The notes under the pieces were generated by a model that was not told the DNA's origin, searched no databases, and was given only the letters and a program-made list of their open reading frames with translations. Both the position numbers and the translations under genes were made by a program. From assembly GCA_002388665.1 (NCBI GenBank), contig DGMY01000085.1:1-64000 (forward strand): a DNA stretch of 64,000 nt, read 5' to 3'. Every line of letters starts with the position of its first letter. Position 1 is the first letter of the stretch. This document shows, piece by piece, positions 53,919-63,077 of this stretch. The stretch comes from Opitutia bacterium UBA4506. GTDB taxonomy: Bacteria > Verrucomicrobiota > Verrucomicrobiia > Opitutales > Puniceicoccaceae.

Positions 53919-54581
53919 ATGAAACAAAAAACCTTCTGCTTTCTAGCGTGTATTCTCTCCCTGACTCCCCTGGTAGGACAATCGGAATCCGGTGACACCG
54001 GGGGAAATGACCAGAGTACGTCGACATCAACTTCGCCGGATGGTCGGCTCGGAAACATTGATTCGATGGTCGCTCCGGCGAATTATCGGATCCAGCCCTC
54101 CGATATTCTTTCCATCCAGGTCTATCAGCAGCAGGACTTGAATAAAGAAGTGCGGGTGGAGGCCGATGGCACGATCAGCCTACACTTGGTGGGGCGGGTC
54201 AATGTTGAGGGGCTGACGGTATCTGATGCCCGGGAGCGCATTACCGAACTCTACGACCGGGATTACTTGGTGAATCCTCAACTGGATTTACAGGTGATCC
54301 AGTTCAATCTGGATGAGGTCCAGGTTCTGGGCCAAGTCAGAGCGCCGGGAACAATCGCGATTCCACCAGATGAAGACCTCACTTTACTGCAGGCCATTTC
54401 GAGAGTCGGCGGATTTACCCGTCTAGCGAGAAAGGGATCCGTGCAGATTCGACGTGAGTCTGATGAGGGCGAGACGAAGGTCTTTGTGATCAACGCCTCT
54501 GATCTCATTAGCGATCCGGACTCCGAGGGGTTTATTCTCCAAGACGGTGACATTATCTACGTCGAAGAACGGTTTATTTAA
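53919..54581 (+). CDS. Polysaccharide export protein, Wza-like
   Basis: A 220-residue periplasmic/outer-membrane export protein. The signal peptide (MKQKTFCFLACILSLTPLVG) has no clear lipobox, then comes the Poly_export motif YRIQPSDILSIQVYQQQDLNKEVRVEADGTISLHLVGRV, then an SLBB domain (VQVLGQVRAPGTIAI, LQAISRVGGFTRLARKG). Wza forms the outer-membrane channel for exopolysaccharide. It is short compared with E. coli Wza. The start is ATG 53919; a frame from 53898 adds 7 residues. It lies 24 bp before wzc. Confidence 0.87.
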   Translation: MKQKTFCFLACILSLTPLVGQSESGDTGGNDQSTSTSTSPDGRLGNIDSMVAPANYRIQPSDILSIQVYQQQDLNKEVRVEADGTISLHLVGRVNVEGLTVSDARERITELYDRDYLVNPQLDLQVIQFNLDEVQVLGQVRAPGTIAIPPDEDLTLLQAISRVGGFTRLARKGSVQIRRESDEGETKVFVINASDLISDPDSEGFILQDGDIIYVEERFI

Positions 54582-54605
54582 ATTTAACTAGTAAAGCAGA
54601 CTCTC

Positions 54606-56897
54606 ATGGCAAAGCAGGAAAAACGAAATCCCTACGGCGACGGTTACGGCGGCGCGGGGAATTACGGCGGTGGCAGCGATTACGGATATGAGGTGGGACA
54701 ATCTCACCGGAGCCTCGGCGACTATCTAATTCTTCTCCGGGAACGAGTTTGGTATATAATTATCATCTTTCTCGTTGTCGCGACGGGAACGACGTTGTTT
54801 ACATTTCGTAAAACGAAGATTTATACATCGGGTGCATTGGTAGAAATCCTCCGTGATGATTCAAATCCTATGGGGGGCAGCGGTGATATTGACTTAAGTC
54901 AGATCCGTTCGGCCGAAGATCTTAATACCGAGATCAATTTCTTAAATAGTGGTCGTTTAATTCAAGCGGTTAACAAACGTCTTACTGGACCGGAGCGTGA
55001 GGCCTTCATGGAACCCTATGAAGACACCATCACTTTCTCGGGTCCGTTGACTCCATTGGAGGTGTTGGGACGCAATCGGGAGATCAAACCGGCCCGGATG
55101 TCGTTGAATGTCTATATCTCCTATTCGCACCCCGAAGCGGCGATCGCAGCGGACGTAGCGAATATGTTCGCCGAAGAGTATGTGGCCTACAGTTTGAATC
55201 GCGGTCTCGAAGCCTCGATTCAGGCGGTGGAAGACCTTCGGCGGGAAGCGGATGTGAAGAAGCTGCGAGTGGACGAGCTCGAAGCTGAGCTCGCACAGTA
55301 TCGGCGGGACAATAATCAGGTTTCAATCGAACAGAGTGAGAATGTTGCCCTGAGCGAATTACAGGCCAACACGAGCCGTTTGAACGCTGCGGAAGCAGAA
55401 TTCTCCAGTGTCGAAACCCAATGGGAGCTTGTTGAGCAATACACCGAAGAAGGAAGACCTCTGTGGGATCTTGAATTTATTTCGATGAGACCTCTCGTGC
55501 AGGACCTGCTCGCCCGTCGGGCGAATGCATTGATCAACATCTCCACTTTGGCGAAACGCTACCGTGAGAAGCACCCGGTAATGATCGAGGCCGCACAGAA
55601 CCTGAATCAGATCAATACCGAGCTGATGCGGGCGGTCACCACCGCTACGGCCAGTATTGAGGCGAACTACAAGCGCGCAGAAAAGAACCTGCTCGCTGCT
55701 GAGAAGGCTCTCGAGAAGAGTGAAAAGCGCATGCTGAACCTTGCTGAGGTACGGACTGGTTACAATTCGATCTTCCGTGATTTCCAGGTAGCTCAAATGA
55801 ACTACCAACAGCTAATCAGCCAACTCGCGACACGTGAGGCGGAAACCAGTTGGAAGACCGCCCAGGCGGAAATCATCGACCGGGCTCAGATTCCGATCAA
55901 CCCAAGTTCACCAAATGTGCCTCTCAACTTAGCTCTAGGCGTAGTGGGAGGATTGGGACTCGGGATTGGATTCGCATTCGGTCTAGCCTTCCTGGATAAC
56001 CGGGTGAAGAGCGCTTACGATGTGGAGGAAATGATCGGGATTCCACTTTTGGGAATTGTTCCCAAGATTGACCGACGCCTTTCTTCGGCAGAGCGTGCCC
56101 GGGCCGTTGCGACGAATCTCGACAGCAAGGTAACCGAGTCGTTCCGGACGATCCACTCCTCGATCTCGTTGAGTGATGAAGGTAAATTGGCGCAGGTAAT
56201 TGCGGTAACCAGTACCCTACCGGCGGAAGGGAAGTCATTCATCGCGACGAATTTGGCGCTTACCTTTGCGGGACAGGGCCAGAAGACATTGATCGTCGAT
56301 TGCGATATGCGGCTACCGAATGTGTCGAAGTCCTTTGGAATGAAGCCGAAGACCGGGATGTATGATTACTTCTTTGGGGATAAGACTCTCGACGATGTGA
56401 TCGTCAAGGAAGTGACTCCGAATTGTGACATTCTCCCAACGGAGCGTGCTCCCGATAATCCAACTCAGGTATTGAACAGTGTAGAGTTCGAGCAGTTGCT
56501 CATCCAACTGCGTCACCGATACCACAAGATCGTGATCGATTCTCCTCCAGTCGGTGCGGTGAGCGATACGCTATGCCTCCTCCCTCTGATTGACGGTGTC
56601 GTCTTCGTTGTAAAATTCAACGACGTGAAAAAGAAGGCAGCGAAGGCCTCGGTGAAGACTCTTCTCGAGTCAGAGACACCAGTTTTCGGTGCGGTGATGA
56701 ACGCGATCAGTGCGAAGATGTCGAACTACTACTACTCGCACTACTACGATTACAGCTACCACGATTACTACTACATGAAGGAGCCCGGCAACCGGCAGTC
56801 CCTCAGTGAAGCAACGGGTCCAAACTCGCCTACCCCTACGGGTCAGCTGCCTCTGGAAGGCAAAGACGAGAGCGTAAAGGCGTCTGAGAAGGTGTAG
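54606..56897 (+). CDS. Wzc-like polysaccharide copolymerase and tyrosine autokinase
   Basis: A 763-residue BY-kinase. The N-terminus is rich in Gly and Tyr (to about residue 35). A Wzz domain with a first membrane helix near 50-70 follows, then a long coiled coil, a GNVR-like region and a second membrane helix near 440-465. The kinase has Walker A STLPAEGKS near 537, Walker A' LIVDCDMRLPN near 562 and a Walker B region VIDSPPVGAVSD near 640. The C-terminus has the tyrosine cluster YYYSHYYDYSYHDYYY. It controls chain length and export with Wza. No other EPS genes lie here, so the polymer is unknown. Confidence 0.92.
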   Translation: MAKQEKRNPYGDGYGGAGNYGGGSDYGYEVGQSHRSLGDYLILLRERVWYIIIIFLVVATGTTLFTFRKTKIYTSGALVEILRDDSNPMGGSGDIDLSQIRSAEDLNTEINFLNSGRLIQAVNKRLTGPEREAFMEPYEDTITFSGPLTPLEVLGRNREIKPARMSLNVYISYSHPEAAIAADVANMFAEEYVAYSLNRGLEASIQAVEDLRREADVKKLRVDELEAELAQYRRDNNQVSIEQSENVALSELQANTSRLNAAEAEFSSVETQWELVEQYTEEGRPLWDLEFISMRPLVQDLLARRANALINISTLAKRYREKHPVMIEAAQNLNQINTELMRAVTTATASIEANYKRAEKNLLAAEKALEKSEKRMLNLAEVRTGYNSIFRDFQVAQMNYQQLISQLATREAETSWKTAQAEIIDRAQIPINPSSPNVPLNLALGVVGGLGLGIGFAFGLAFLDNRVKSAYDVEEMIGIPLLGIVPKIDRRLSSAERARAVATNLDSKVTESFRTIHSSISLSDEGKLAQVIAVTSTLPAEGKSFIATNLALTFAGQGQKTLIVDCDMRLPNVSKSFGMKPKTGMYDYFFGDKTLDDVIVKEVTPNCDILPTERAPDNPTQVLNSVEFEQLLIQLRHRYHKIVIDSPPVGAVSDTLCLLPLIDGVVFVVKFNDVKKKAAKASVKTLLESETPVFGAVMNAISAKMSNYYYSHYYDYSYHDYYYMKEPGNRQSLSEATGPNSPTPTGQLPLEGKDESVKASEKV

Positions 56898-56927
56898 TTC
56901 GGACAGTTTTCGAACAGAACTATTTGC

Positions 56928-56958
56928 AAAATGCGGGTCTTAACGGACCCGCATTTTT
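56928..56958. terminator. Bidirectional terminator shared by wzc and gmk
   Basis: ATGCGGGTC and GACCCGCAT form a perfect 9-bp stem (56931-56954), with loop TTAACG, flanked by A-run and T-run, so it works in both directions. The gmk stop codon (56940-56942) lies in the loop, so the hairpin overlaps the end of that gene. Confidence 0.85.
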
Positions 56959-57539
56959 TCTGCCAAATAGATGGCCCGGATCCGGTCGAAATCTTCTTCG
57001 CGAGTCCTGGTTTCGAGGACGTAATCATACTCACCGGAAACTTCCATCTCCCGGCGAGCCGATTCGATTCGGCGCTCGATTTCAACTTCATCATCGGTCC
57101 CCCTCTTCCGCAGTCGATCCCGCAGTTCTTCGAGTGAAGGAGGATTGATAAAGATGGTCACGAGGTGGCCGCGCAACCAGTCAGAGCCGGTAGCGGTCGA
57201 CTTGATCTGACGCATTCCCTGGACATCAATGCTGAGAAGCACGTCCTCATTTTCTTCGAAATGCTGAAGAACCTCTGACGCCAGTGTGCCGTAGGCCCGT
57301 CCGTGAACGAGTGCCCATTCCAAAAAGTCCCCCTCTTCATTGCGGCGATCAAACTCTTCGCGCGAGTAGAAATAATAGTCCCGACCCTCTTTTTCTCCGT
57401 CTCTTGGAGAACGTGTGGTGACGGTTACGGCCCGCTGAAGATTGTCGAACTCACTGAGGAGACGGTGGCACAAGGTGGTTTTGCCACTGCCGGCTGGACC
57501 GGACAGGATGAAAAGGAGTGATTCACCTTGGGTCGTCAT
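56940..57539 (-). CDS. gmk: Guanylate kinase
   Basis: Phosphorylates GMP to GDP. At 199 residues it has the P-loop SGPAGSGKTTL near residues 13-23, the GMP-binding VTTRSPRDGEKEGRDYYF, and DVLLSIDVQGMRQIK. The lid region RDRLRKRGTDDEVEIERRIESARREM is also present. It is the last gene of the SDR-miaB-membrane-protein-gmk run, starting 18 bp after the membrane protein. Its stop lies in a shared terminator hairpin. Confidence 0.95.
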   Translation of the reverse strand: MTTQGESLLFILSGPAGSGKTTLCHRLLSEFDNLQRAVTVTTRSPRDGEKEGRDYYFYSREEFDRRNEEGDFLEWALVHGRAYGTLASEVLQHFEENEDVLLSIDVQGMRQIKSTATGSDWLRGHLVTIFINPPSLEELRDRLRKRGTDDEVEIERRIESARREMEVSGEYDYVLETRTREEDFDRIRAIYLAEKMRVR

Positions 57540-57557
57540 TGGAAAAAGAGCGAAGAA

Positions 57558-58094
57558 TTAGTAGGTCAAGGGCATGACACAGAGGATGATCCCGTATACA
57601 GCGAGGGATCCGCCGGTGATTTGTCGAATACCGTTGCTGGAGTTGAACCGTGCCACTGCATCCCGAAAGCGATAGGGTGAGGCAGCCAAGTATAGACTCA
57701 GGAGTACGATCACGTAGCTAAATACTACTAGAAATAAGCGCGTCGTAGGAAGCTGCAGGTAGGCGGCAGCTAGAAATTGGCCCGCGAGAATCAGTCCGAG
57801 GACGGAAAGAGCGCGGATACCGAGAAAGTCTGGCACCCGGAACCAAGCACCGATCGATAGCATCAGAAAGAAGGCGAAAAGAATGTTCTTATACTTTCCA
57901 AAGTCCGCTTCACCGAGCTTGCTTACATTGAAGAGAACGAGTCCTGTCGCAGCGACCAGTAGGACGAAGGCTGCAGTCCGGGAGCGAGGGAACGCAGTCA
58001 GTGCATTTCGAACGGGAGCCGGGTACAGAATGAGTGCGAGTCCTAGTATTAGGAGGAAAATTCCGGCGACGAGAGTGGCGAAAACAAGGCTCAT
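57558..58094 (-). CDS. Multi-pass membrane protein of unknown function
   Basis: A 178-residue protein with about five or six hydrophobic segments (LVAGIFLLILGLALILYP, AAFVLLVAATGLVLFNVS, ILFAFFLMLSIGAWF, VLGLILAGQFLAAAYL, VVFSYVIVLLSLYLAASPY, GSLAVYGIILCVM). No known motif. Its start overlaps the miaB stop by ATGA, so it is part of the miaB operon. Confidence 0.62.
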   Translation of the reverse strand: MSLVFATLVAGIFLLILGLALILYPAPVRNALTAFPRSRTAAFVLLVAATGLVLFNVSKLGEADFGKYKNILFAFFLMLSIGAWFRVPDFLGIRALSVLGLILAGQFLAAAYLQLPTTRLFLVVFSYVIVLLSLYLAASPYRFRDAVARFNSSNGIRQITGGSLAVYGIILCVMPLTY

Positions 58095-59479
58095 ACAGCG
58101 ATTAGGTTGGGATCAAGGGAATCAAATCCGGTAAGGACCGGTTGGCCGAAAAGAGTACTGACCGTTGCAGAATCAATGGAGACTGGAATGAGTTCTCCGA
58201 TCTGGCGCTCTCTTCCGGGAAAGATCACTTTGCGAAATCCGCGGGTTCTACCCATGAACATCCCCTCTCCCTTTCGGGCCGGGCCTTCGACTAGGATTTC
58301 GACGGTTTTGCCGATCAGCTCTTGGTTGCGGGCGAGCGAATGACGGCCGAGGATGTCGAGAAGCACCTGATTGCGTCGCTCCTTTTCCTCCTGGGGTACT
58401 TGGTCTTCCATTTCCGCTGCGGGAGTGCCGGAACGGGGACTATACTTAAAAATAAAAGCCATATCGAACCGGAGTTCCTCAAACAGCTGCCGGGTGGCTT
58501 CAAAATCTTCTTCGGTTTCTCCGGGGAATCCGACGATGACGTCGGTGGAGAAATACATCTCGGGTGCAGCTTCCCGCAGTGACTGAACGATGCGACGGTA
58601 GCGATCTACGCTGTAGGGTCGCTTCATCTTTTTCAGGATAGGATCTGATCCACTCTGGAGGGGTAGGTGTACGTACTCACAGAGTTTTGGCAGGTCGCGA
58701 TAGGCCTGTACGAGATCCTTGCGAAATCCGCGGGGATGTGGCGAGGTGAAGCGAATTCGTTCCAGACCCTCAATGTCATTAATTTTCTCTAAGAGCTGAA
58801 CAAAGGGAGTCTTTCCATCGAGCGTGGGAAATTCCCGCTGGCCATAACTCGTCACGATTTGGCCCAGGAGAGTGACCTCTTTGGTTCCGTTACCGGCGAG
58901 ACGTTTGACCTCTTCGATAATGTCATCCATCGGGCGGGCCCGCTCATCGCCTCGGGTTTTGGGTACAATACAGAAACTGCACCGCATATTGCATCCTTGC
59001 ATGATGGATACAAAAGCAGATACCTGGGATTTGGACTCGTCGTGATGGCGAATCTCATTCTGCGACTTTTCCTCCTCGTCGAGATCGACCAGCGTGGATG
59101 GCCGTGGGCCCTGCCCCTCCATGCTTTGGATCAGGTTGTCGAGCAGGTCGGGTACGCGGTGAAACTTCTGGGTCCCGACGATGAGGTCGAGGTCGGGCAG
59201 CCGGTCCAGTAGCTCGGTGCCGCGGTTCTGGGCCATGCAGCCCATGATCCCGACAATGAAATTTGGATTCTGTTTCTTCCGCTTGCGCAGGTATCCGGCC
59301 TTTCCTATCGCTTTCTGCTCGGCCTGGTCGCGAACACTGCAGGTATTCAGGAGGACGGTGTCGGCCTCATTCTCGTCATTCACGATCGAATAACCGCGTG
59401 AACGAAGTAGGTGTGCGACTGCATCGGAGTCGCGTTCGTTCATTTGGCATCCGTATGTCTTGATGTAAACGCGGTTCAT
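58091..59479 (-). CDS. miaB: tRNA-2-methylthio-N6-dimethylallyladenosine synthase
   Basis: Radical-SAM enzyme that adds methylthio to adenosine-37 of tRNA. At 462 residues it has the N-terminal MTTase domain with three cysteines (KTYGCQMNE at 11, LLNTCSVRD near 47, IMGCMAQNRG near 81). The radical-SAM motif GCNMRCSFC is near residues 160-168, and a TRAM domain is at the end (GKTVEILVEGP). It overlaps both neighbours by ATGA-type joints: the SDR gene upstream and the membrane protein downstream. Confidence 0.95.
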   Translation of the reverse strand: MNRVYIKTYGCQMNERDSDAVAHLLRSRGYSIVNDENEADTVLLNTCSVRDQAEQKAIGKAGYLRKRKKQNPNFIVGIMGCMAQNRGTELLDRLPDLDLIVGTQKFHRVPDLLDNLIQSMEGQGPRPSTLVDLDEEEKSQNEIRHHDESKSQVSAFVSIMQGCNMRCSFCIVPKTRGDERARPMDDIIEEVKRLAGNGTKEVTLLGQIVTSYGQREFPTLDGKTPFVQLLEKINDIEGLERIRFTSPHPRGFRKDLVQAYRDLPKLCEYVHLPLQSGSDPILKKMKRPYSVDRYRRIVQSLREAAPEMYFSTDVIVGFPGETEEDFEATRQLFEELRFDMAFIFKYSPRSGTPAAEMEDQVPQEEKERRNQVLLDILGRHSLARNQELIGKTVEILVEGPARKGEGMFMGRTRGFRKVIFPGRERQIGELIPVSIDSATVSTLFGQPVLTGFDSLDPNLIAV

Positions 59480-61047
59480 TCGGGATCAGAAGAAGAGGAA
59501 GGAGTTGGCTCAGGTTCCTTGGGAGGGTCGGCGACTTCGGGTTTTGATTTCGGCGCGCTGGCAGTCTTTTTCCGTGCGGTGGCCGTAGACCGTTTCCGAG
59601 TGGTCTTGCGAGCCGTTCGCTTCTTTGGAGCGGGTTTCTCCTCGGCGCCGACTTCTGTGGCCGGCTGAGAGGTTTCGGCCGGGGCAGCAGGAGGTGGGGT
59701 CGAGGATTCGGTTGCCTCTTTCGGAGGAGACTCCTTGGGCTTGGCGGTTGAGGTCCGGGGCGTTCTCTTCCGAGCCGGGCGCGGTTTCTTCGCGGGCTTT
59801 TCCGTGGGTGCTGACTCGGCGTTTCCTTCCGGATCGGACGAATCTACTTTCTGCGGGGCGGGCTCGTTCGAAGAAGAATCGGGGGCGGGCTGCGCCTCGC
59901 TTTTGTTTTCCGCTGATTCTTCGTTCTGATTCTTGGGAGAACGCGATCCTCTCGATCTTCTCGAGCGCGACCTCTTTCTAGGTTCTTCGGAATTGCCCTC
60001 TGCTGTTTCGACTTGGGAAGGTTCCTCGCGATTTTCTTGTCCCGGGGATGAATCGTCGCGGTTCTGATTGTCGGGCCCGTTCTGGTCATCGGGCTTGCGA
60101 CGACGTCCGCGTCCCCGCGATCTGCGCCGGCGTTTCGATTTCGATTGGCCATCGCCGTTTTCCCCCTGATCCCGGCGGCGGTGCGTATCGAGTTCATCGT
60201 CGACTTCGTCCTCGTAGTGATCGGGAACCTCAACGTCACCGGAGGTGATGTCCTTTACCTCGGCGATCTGGACGTAGTGCTTCGGTTTCTCTGTGGGGAT
60301 TAGAATGGGCTCCAGCTCGTTCGGGTCAGACTCGGGAAGAATTGTGGTTTGGTACGGATCCATGGCCGTGACCAAATTCGGGAAAACGCCGACCGGGCCT
60401 AAACCTCGGGGCGAAATGTGCATCTCCCGAATGACGCAGGTTTCTTTCTGGCGAAGAATGATCTCGAAAGCGCGGGAGACAGAATCTGCCACGTCTTGAT
60501 AAATTGCCTCACTGTCTGACTCTTCTTCCGGGTAGGCGTAGAGAATGCGGGCCGAACGAAGTCCGGATTCTGCGTTGCGGATAAACAACTCGTCGTAGGC
60601 CCGGCGCATCGAATCTTCGAAGTAGCCCGGTGAAATGGATAGGTCTTTGGCGACCGGGCGGCGATGCCCGTGAATCAGGAACCCTTTGCTTTGTTTGAGG
60701 GCTTTAAGGCAAACACTGGCGGCTAGGAGTGGTTCCGTGAGGCAGCCGTGCAGTCGTCGGACGAGACCCTCCGGAGTACTGTTTTCCCAGCCGGTGGTCA
60801 TTTCCGGCCCACCGAGCCCGATGAGAAGATCCAGTCGGCCCTCTTCCTTAAGAACATCCTCTAGCGCGTTCTTGAGTTCAGCCAGTTTTCCGGCCCCATA
60901 GGCATGGGGGTGATAATACCGACTGTCGTAGTCGGAGGAATCGGGGTTCTGGCCAAGCGCGTGAATTCTAAACCCCATCTTGAGAAGGGTTCGGCAAACG
61001 GCGTCGCCGAATCGAGTATCGGCACCTGTGACTATCGCAACATCCAT
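59476..61047 (-). CDS. SDR-like protein with histone H1-like disordered tail
   Basis: A 523-residue fusion-like protein. Residues 1 to about 230 are a short-chain dehydrogenase-like domain (VTGADTRFGDAV near the start, LLIGLGGPE, later SPGYFEDSMRRAYDEL), but the catalytic YxxxK is not seen. After an acidic linker (DHYEDEVDDELDTH) the tail from about 290 to 523 is disordered. It begins with SKRRRRSRGRGRRRK, then SRSRRSRGSRSP, then Lys/Pro/Ala-rich repeats (KPAKKPRPARKRTPR, KKRTARKTTRKRS) like histone H1 or RNase E arms. It overlaps miaB by 4 bp and is divergent from a deacetylase gene. Nucleic-acid binding is inferred. Confidence 0.75.
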   Translation of the reverse strand: MDVAIVTGADTRFGDAVCRTLLKMGFRIHALGQNPDSSDYDSRYYHPHAYGAGKLAELKNALEDVLKEEGRLDLLIGLGGPEMTTGWENSTPEGLVRRLHGCLTEPLLAASVCLKALKQSKGFLIHGHRRPVAKDLSISPGYFEDSMRRAYDELFIRNAESGLRSARILYAYPEEESDSEAIYQDVADSVSRAFEIILRQKETCVIREMHISPRGLGPVGVFPNLVTAMDPYQTTILPESDPNELEPILIPTEKPKHYVQIAEVKDITSGDVEVPDHYEDEVDDELDTHRRRDQGENGDGQSKSKRRRRSRGRGRRRKPDDQNGPDNQNRDDSSPGQENREEPSQVETAEGNSEEPRKRSRSRRSRGSRSPKNQNEESAENKSEAQPAPDSSSNEPAPQKVDSSDPEGNAESAPTEKPAKKPRPARKRTPRTSTAKPKESPPKEATESSTPPPAAPAETSQPATEVGAEEKPAPKKRTARKTTRKRSTATARKKTASAPKSKPEVADPPKEPEPTPSSSSDPE

Positions 61048-61206
61048 ATGAGTATCCCAAAACGATCAGGTTTACAGGGGTTGAGGTCAACAGGGGAAAC
61101 GCTGTAGAGGCAGAGGGTTTTTGGGGGTGTTTTGATGAGGTTCGGGAGGAAAGATTGGGGTGAGTGGTTGATTTGAGGCGGATCTTCGGGTCTTCTGGCG
61201 GGGATT

Positions 61207-62097
61207 GTGAAGGCTTTCTACCATGAGGAGTATTTCTTTCCGCTTCCGGAAGGTCATCCGTTTCAGATGGATAAGTTCCCCCGAGGCCGCGCAATAGTGG
61301 CCAGCGAGGCTCCTCAGATCGAGATTTTGCCGGCCCGGGAGGCCAGTTCAGCCGAGTTGTGCCGTGTGCATTCGATGGAATATTTGCGCAAGGTCTCCGA
61401 GGGGATCTGGCCGTCTGCGGATCGGGTTCGCATGGGGCTGCCAGTTGACCCCCGGTTGTATAGGAGATGTGCGCTGGAGGCCGGCGGGACAATTTTGGCC
61501 GGATTCGCCGCGTTGGAGGACGGAATGGCGGCGAACCTCGGAGGAGGCACCCATCACGCGAGCCGGGAACGAGCCTCGGGGTACTGTATTTTTAATGATG
61601 TTGCGGTTGGGGTTCGTTCGCTGCGAAGGGAGTTTCCCGATCTTTGGACCATGATCATTGATACCGATGCCCACCAGGGGGATGGAACCCATGAGCTGTT
61701 CTCGGGAGACCGAAGGACGTTCACCTATTCGATTCATGTCGGTAAGAACTTCCCGGCGAGGAAAGTGTCTGGCGATTTGGATGTTCCGCTGGACCGTTGG
61801 GTGGCGGGAGATAGTTACTTGGATTCGCTTCGGCGAAGTTTGGAGAGCGCTTTCCTGGAGTTTGAGCCGGACGTAGTCTTTTGGGTGGCTGGTGCAGATG
61901 TCCACGAGGACGATCGATTCGGGCAAATGCGGCTCACGTTGGAGCACATTCGGCAGCGCAACGCGTTTGTGATCGATTTAGTTCGGGGATGGGATGTTCC
62001 CTTGGTGATTGTTTACGGAGGAGGATATAATCGGGACCGTGAACTGACGAATCGATTACATGCCCTGCCAGTGATTCAGGCAGCGCGAGAGAAATAG
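61207..62097 (+). CDS. Histone deacetylase family protein, class IV-like
   Basis: A 296-residue zinc hydrolase of the arginase/deacetylase fold. It has GGGTHHASR (H116-H117), GYCIFNDVAV, DTDAHQGDGTHELF with zinc ligands D154 and H156, and AGADVHEDDRFGQMRLT with the third ligand. The HQGDG form is typical of HDAC11-type class IV and bacterial relatives. Substrates in bacteria may be acetyl-lysine proteins, acetyl-CoA synthetase or acetylpolyamines. The start is a GTG at 61207. It is divergent from the SDR gene with the histone-like tail. Confidence 0.88.
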   Translation: MKAFYHEEYFFPLPEGHPFQMDKFPRGRAIVASEAPQIEILPAREASSAELCRVHSMEYLRKVSEGIWPSADRVRMGLPVDPRLYRRCALEAGGTILAGFAALEDGMAANLGGGTHHASRERASGYCIFNDVAVGVRSLRREFPDLWTMIIDTDAHQGDGTHELFSGDRRTFTYSIHVGKNFPARKVSGDLDVPLDRWVAGDSYLDSLRRSLESAFLEFEPDVVFWVAGADVHEDDRFGQMRLTLEHIRQRNAFVIDLVRGWDVPLVIVYGGGYNRDRELTNRLHALPVIQAAREK

Positions 62098-62168
62098 GTT
62101 CCCATCCGTGGCCGGGCCGCGGGCCACGAGCTAGTAGGCAAAGTGATGACTAGCTGTAGGGAAATTGA

Positions 62169-62190
62169 TAGGTTTTAATAATAAAACCTA
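62169..62190 (+). terminator. AT-rich hairpin after the deacetylase gene
   Basis: TAGGTTTTA-ATAA-TAAAACCTA is a perfect 9-bp stem with a 4-base loop, 72 bp after the deacetylase stop. It is followed by ATTCTTTG, a weak T-rich run. A GC-rich dyad (GTGGCC...GGCCAC) lies at 62108-62127. Either could end transcription before the DUF2490-like gene. Confidence 0.45.
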
Positions 62191-62333
62191 ATTCTTTGAC
62201 CTTCCTGTATTAGATTTGGTTAATTGAATCTTTGTAAATGAGCGACGGTAGAAGGGAAAGAGAAAGCAGCAAGCGAGAGAAGTGAGGCCCGGGAATGGCG
62301 GGTGGGGATGGAGAAGTAGAGGACAGAGAGAGG

Positions 62334-63026
62334 ATGAAAACGATTGGAATGGGACTGGGGCTGCTCGCCCTCCTGGGGATGTGCGCCAATCCGCTTTGGG
62401 GATGGAACTCGGGGGAGAGTGAGGTTCATTTGATCGCGAGGGTACGGGGGCAGCTCACGGAGAATGTCGGCTTGAAGGTGAGTGAGGAATGGCGCGCGAG
62501 GAAAGACAGCAGCGACGGAGGTGATTTTGATTCCTATTATTGGCAGACCGAGGTGGGGGTGCCGATCCTCACCTACAAGGGGATCGAGCTCGAGCCGGGC
62601 TTTCGCTGGATACGCGTCGATACGAACGAGGGGTGGAAAACCAATTACCTCTACCTACTCAGTGGGACAAAGCGTTTCGGTGTGGGGGCGGATTTCAGTT
62701 TGGCCGTCCGCCTGCGGGTGGCGCTGAATGAGGCGGATAGCCGACCCACGGGACATCACTTGAAGGACGCCTGGGAGTTTCGTCCCATGTTCACGTTGCG
62801 TTACAGTGGGTGGGAAGATCTTACGCCCTACTTCGCCTACGAGATATACTATAACCTCTCCGACGGATTCTGGTACCGTAATCGCTATTACCTGGGGAGT
62901 GCCTACCGATTGACACCCCGTTTTTCCCTCTTTGGCGACGTGATCAAGCAGGATGACCGGGCTTACGAAATGAACCACTGGGAGGAGCAATGGATCTTTC
63001 GGCTGGGGTTGAGCCTCAAGCTTTGA
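62334..63026 (+). CDS. DUF2490-like outer-membrane protein
   Basis: A 230-residue exported protein with a signal peptide (MKTIGMGLGLLALLGMCANPLWGW). Beta-strand repeats follow (VHLIARVRGQLTENVGLKVSEEWR, YYWQTEVGVPILTYKG, VGADFSLAVRLRVALNE, DLTPYFAYEIYYN) and the C-terminus is RLGLSLKL. This fits a small beta-barrel of the DUF2490 type. The ATG at 62334 has GAGAGAGG directly before it; the frame from 62295 is unlikely. Function unknown. Confidence 0.72.
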   Translation: MKTIGMGLGLLALLGMCANPLWGWNSGESEVHLIARVRGQLTENVGLKVSEEWRARKDSSDGGDFDSYYWQTEVGVPILTYKGIELEPGFRWIRVDTNEGWKTNYLYLLSGTKRFGVGADFSLAVRLRVALNEADSRPTGHHLKDAWEFRPMFTLRYSGWEDLTPYFAYEIYYNLSDGFWYRNRYYLGSAYRLTPRFSLFGDVIKQDDRAYEMNHWEEQWIFRLGLSLKL

Positions 63027-63077
63027 TCCGACCCCTACCCTTCGCGTTTTCCGATATCAATCGACCCGGCAGCGGGG

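Noticed and set aside
61207..62097. HQGDG in the deacetylase as a damaged active site
   Set aside because: HQGDG is the usual form in HDAC11-type class IV enzymes and many bacterial relatives, so the site is probably intact.
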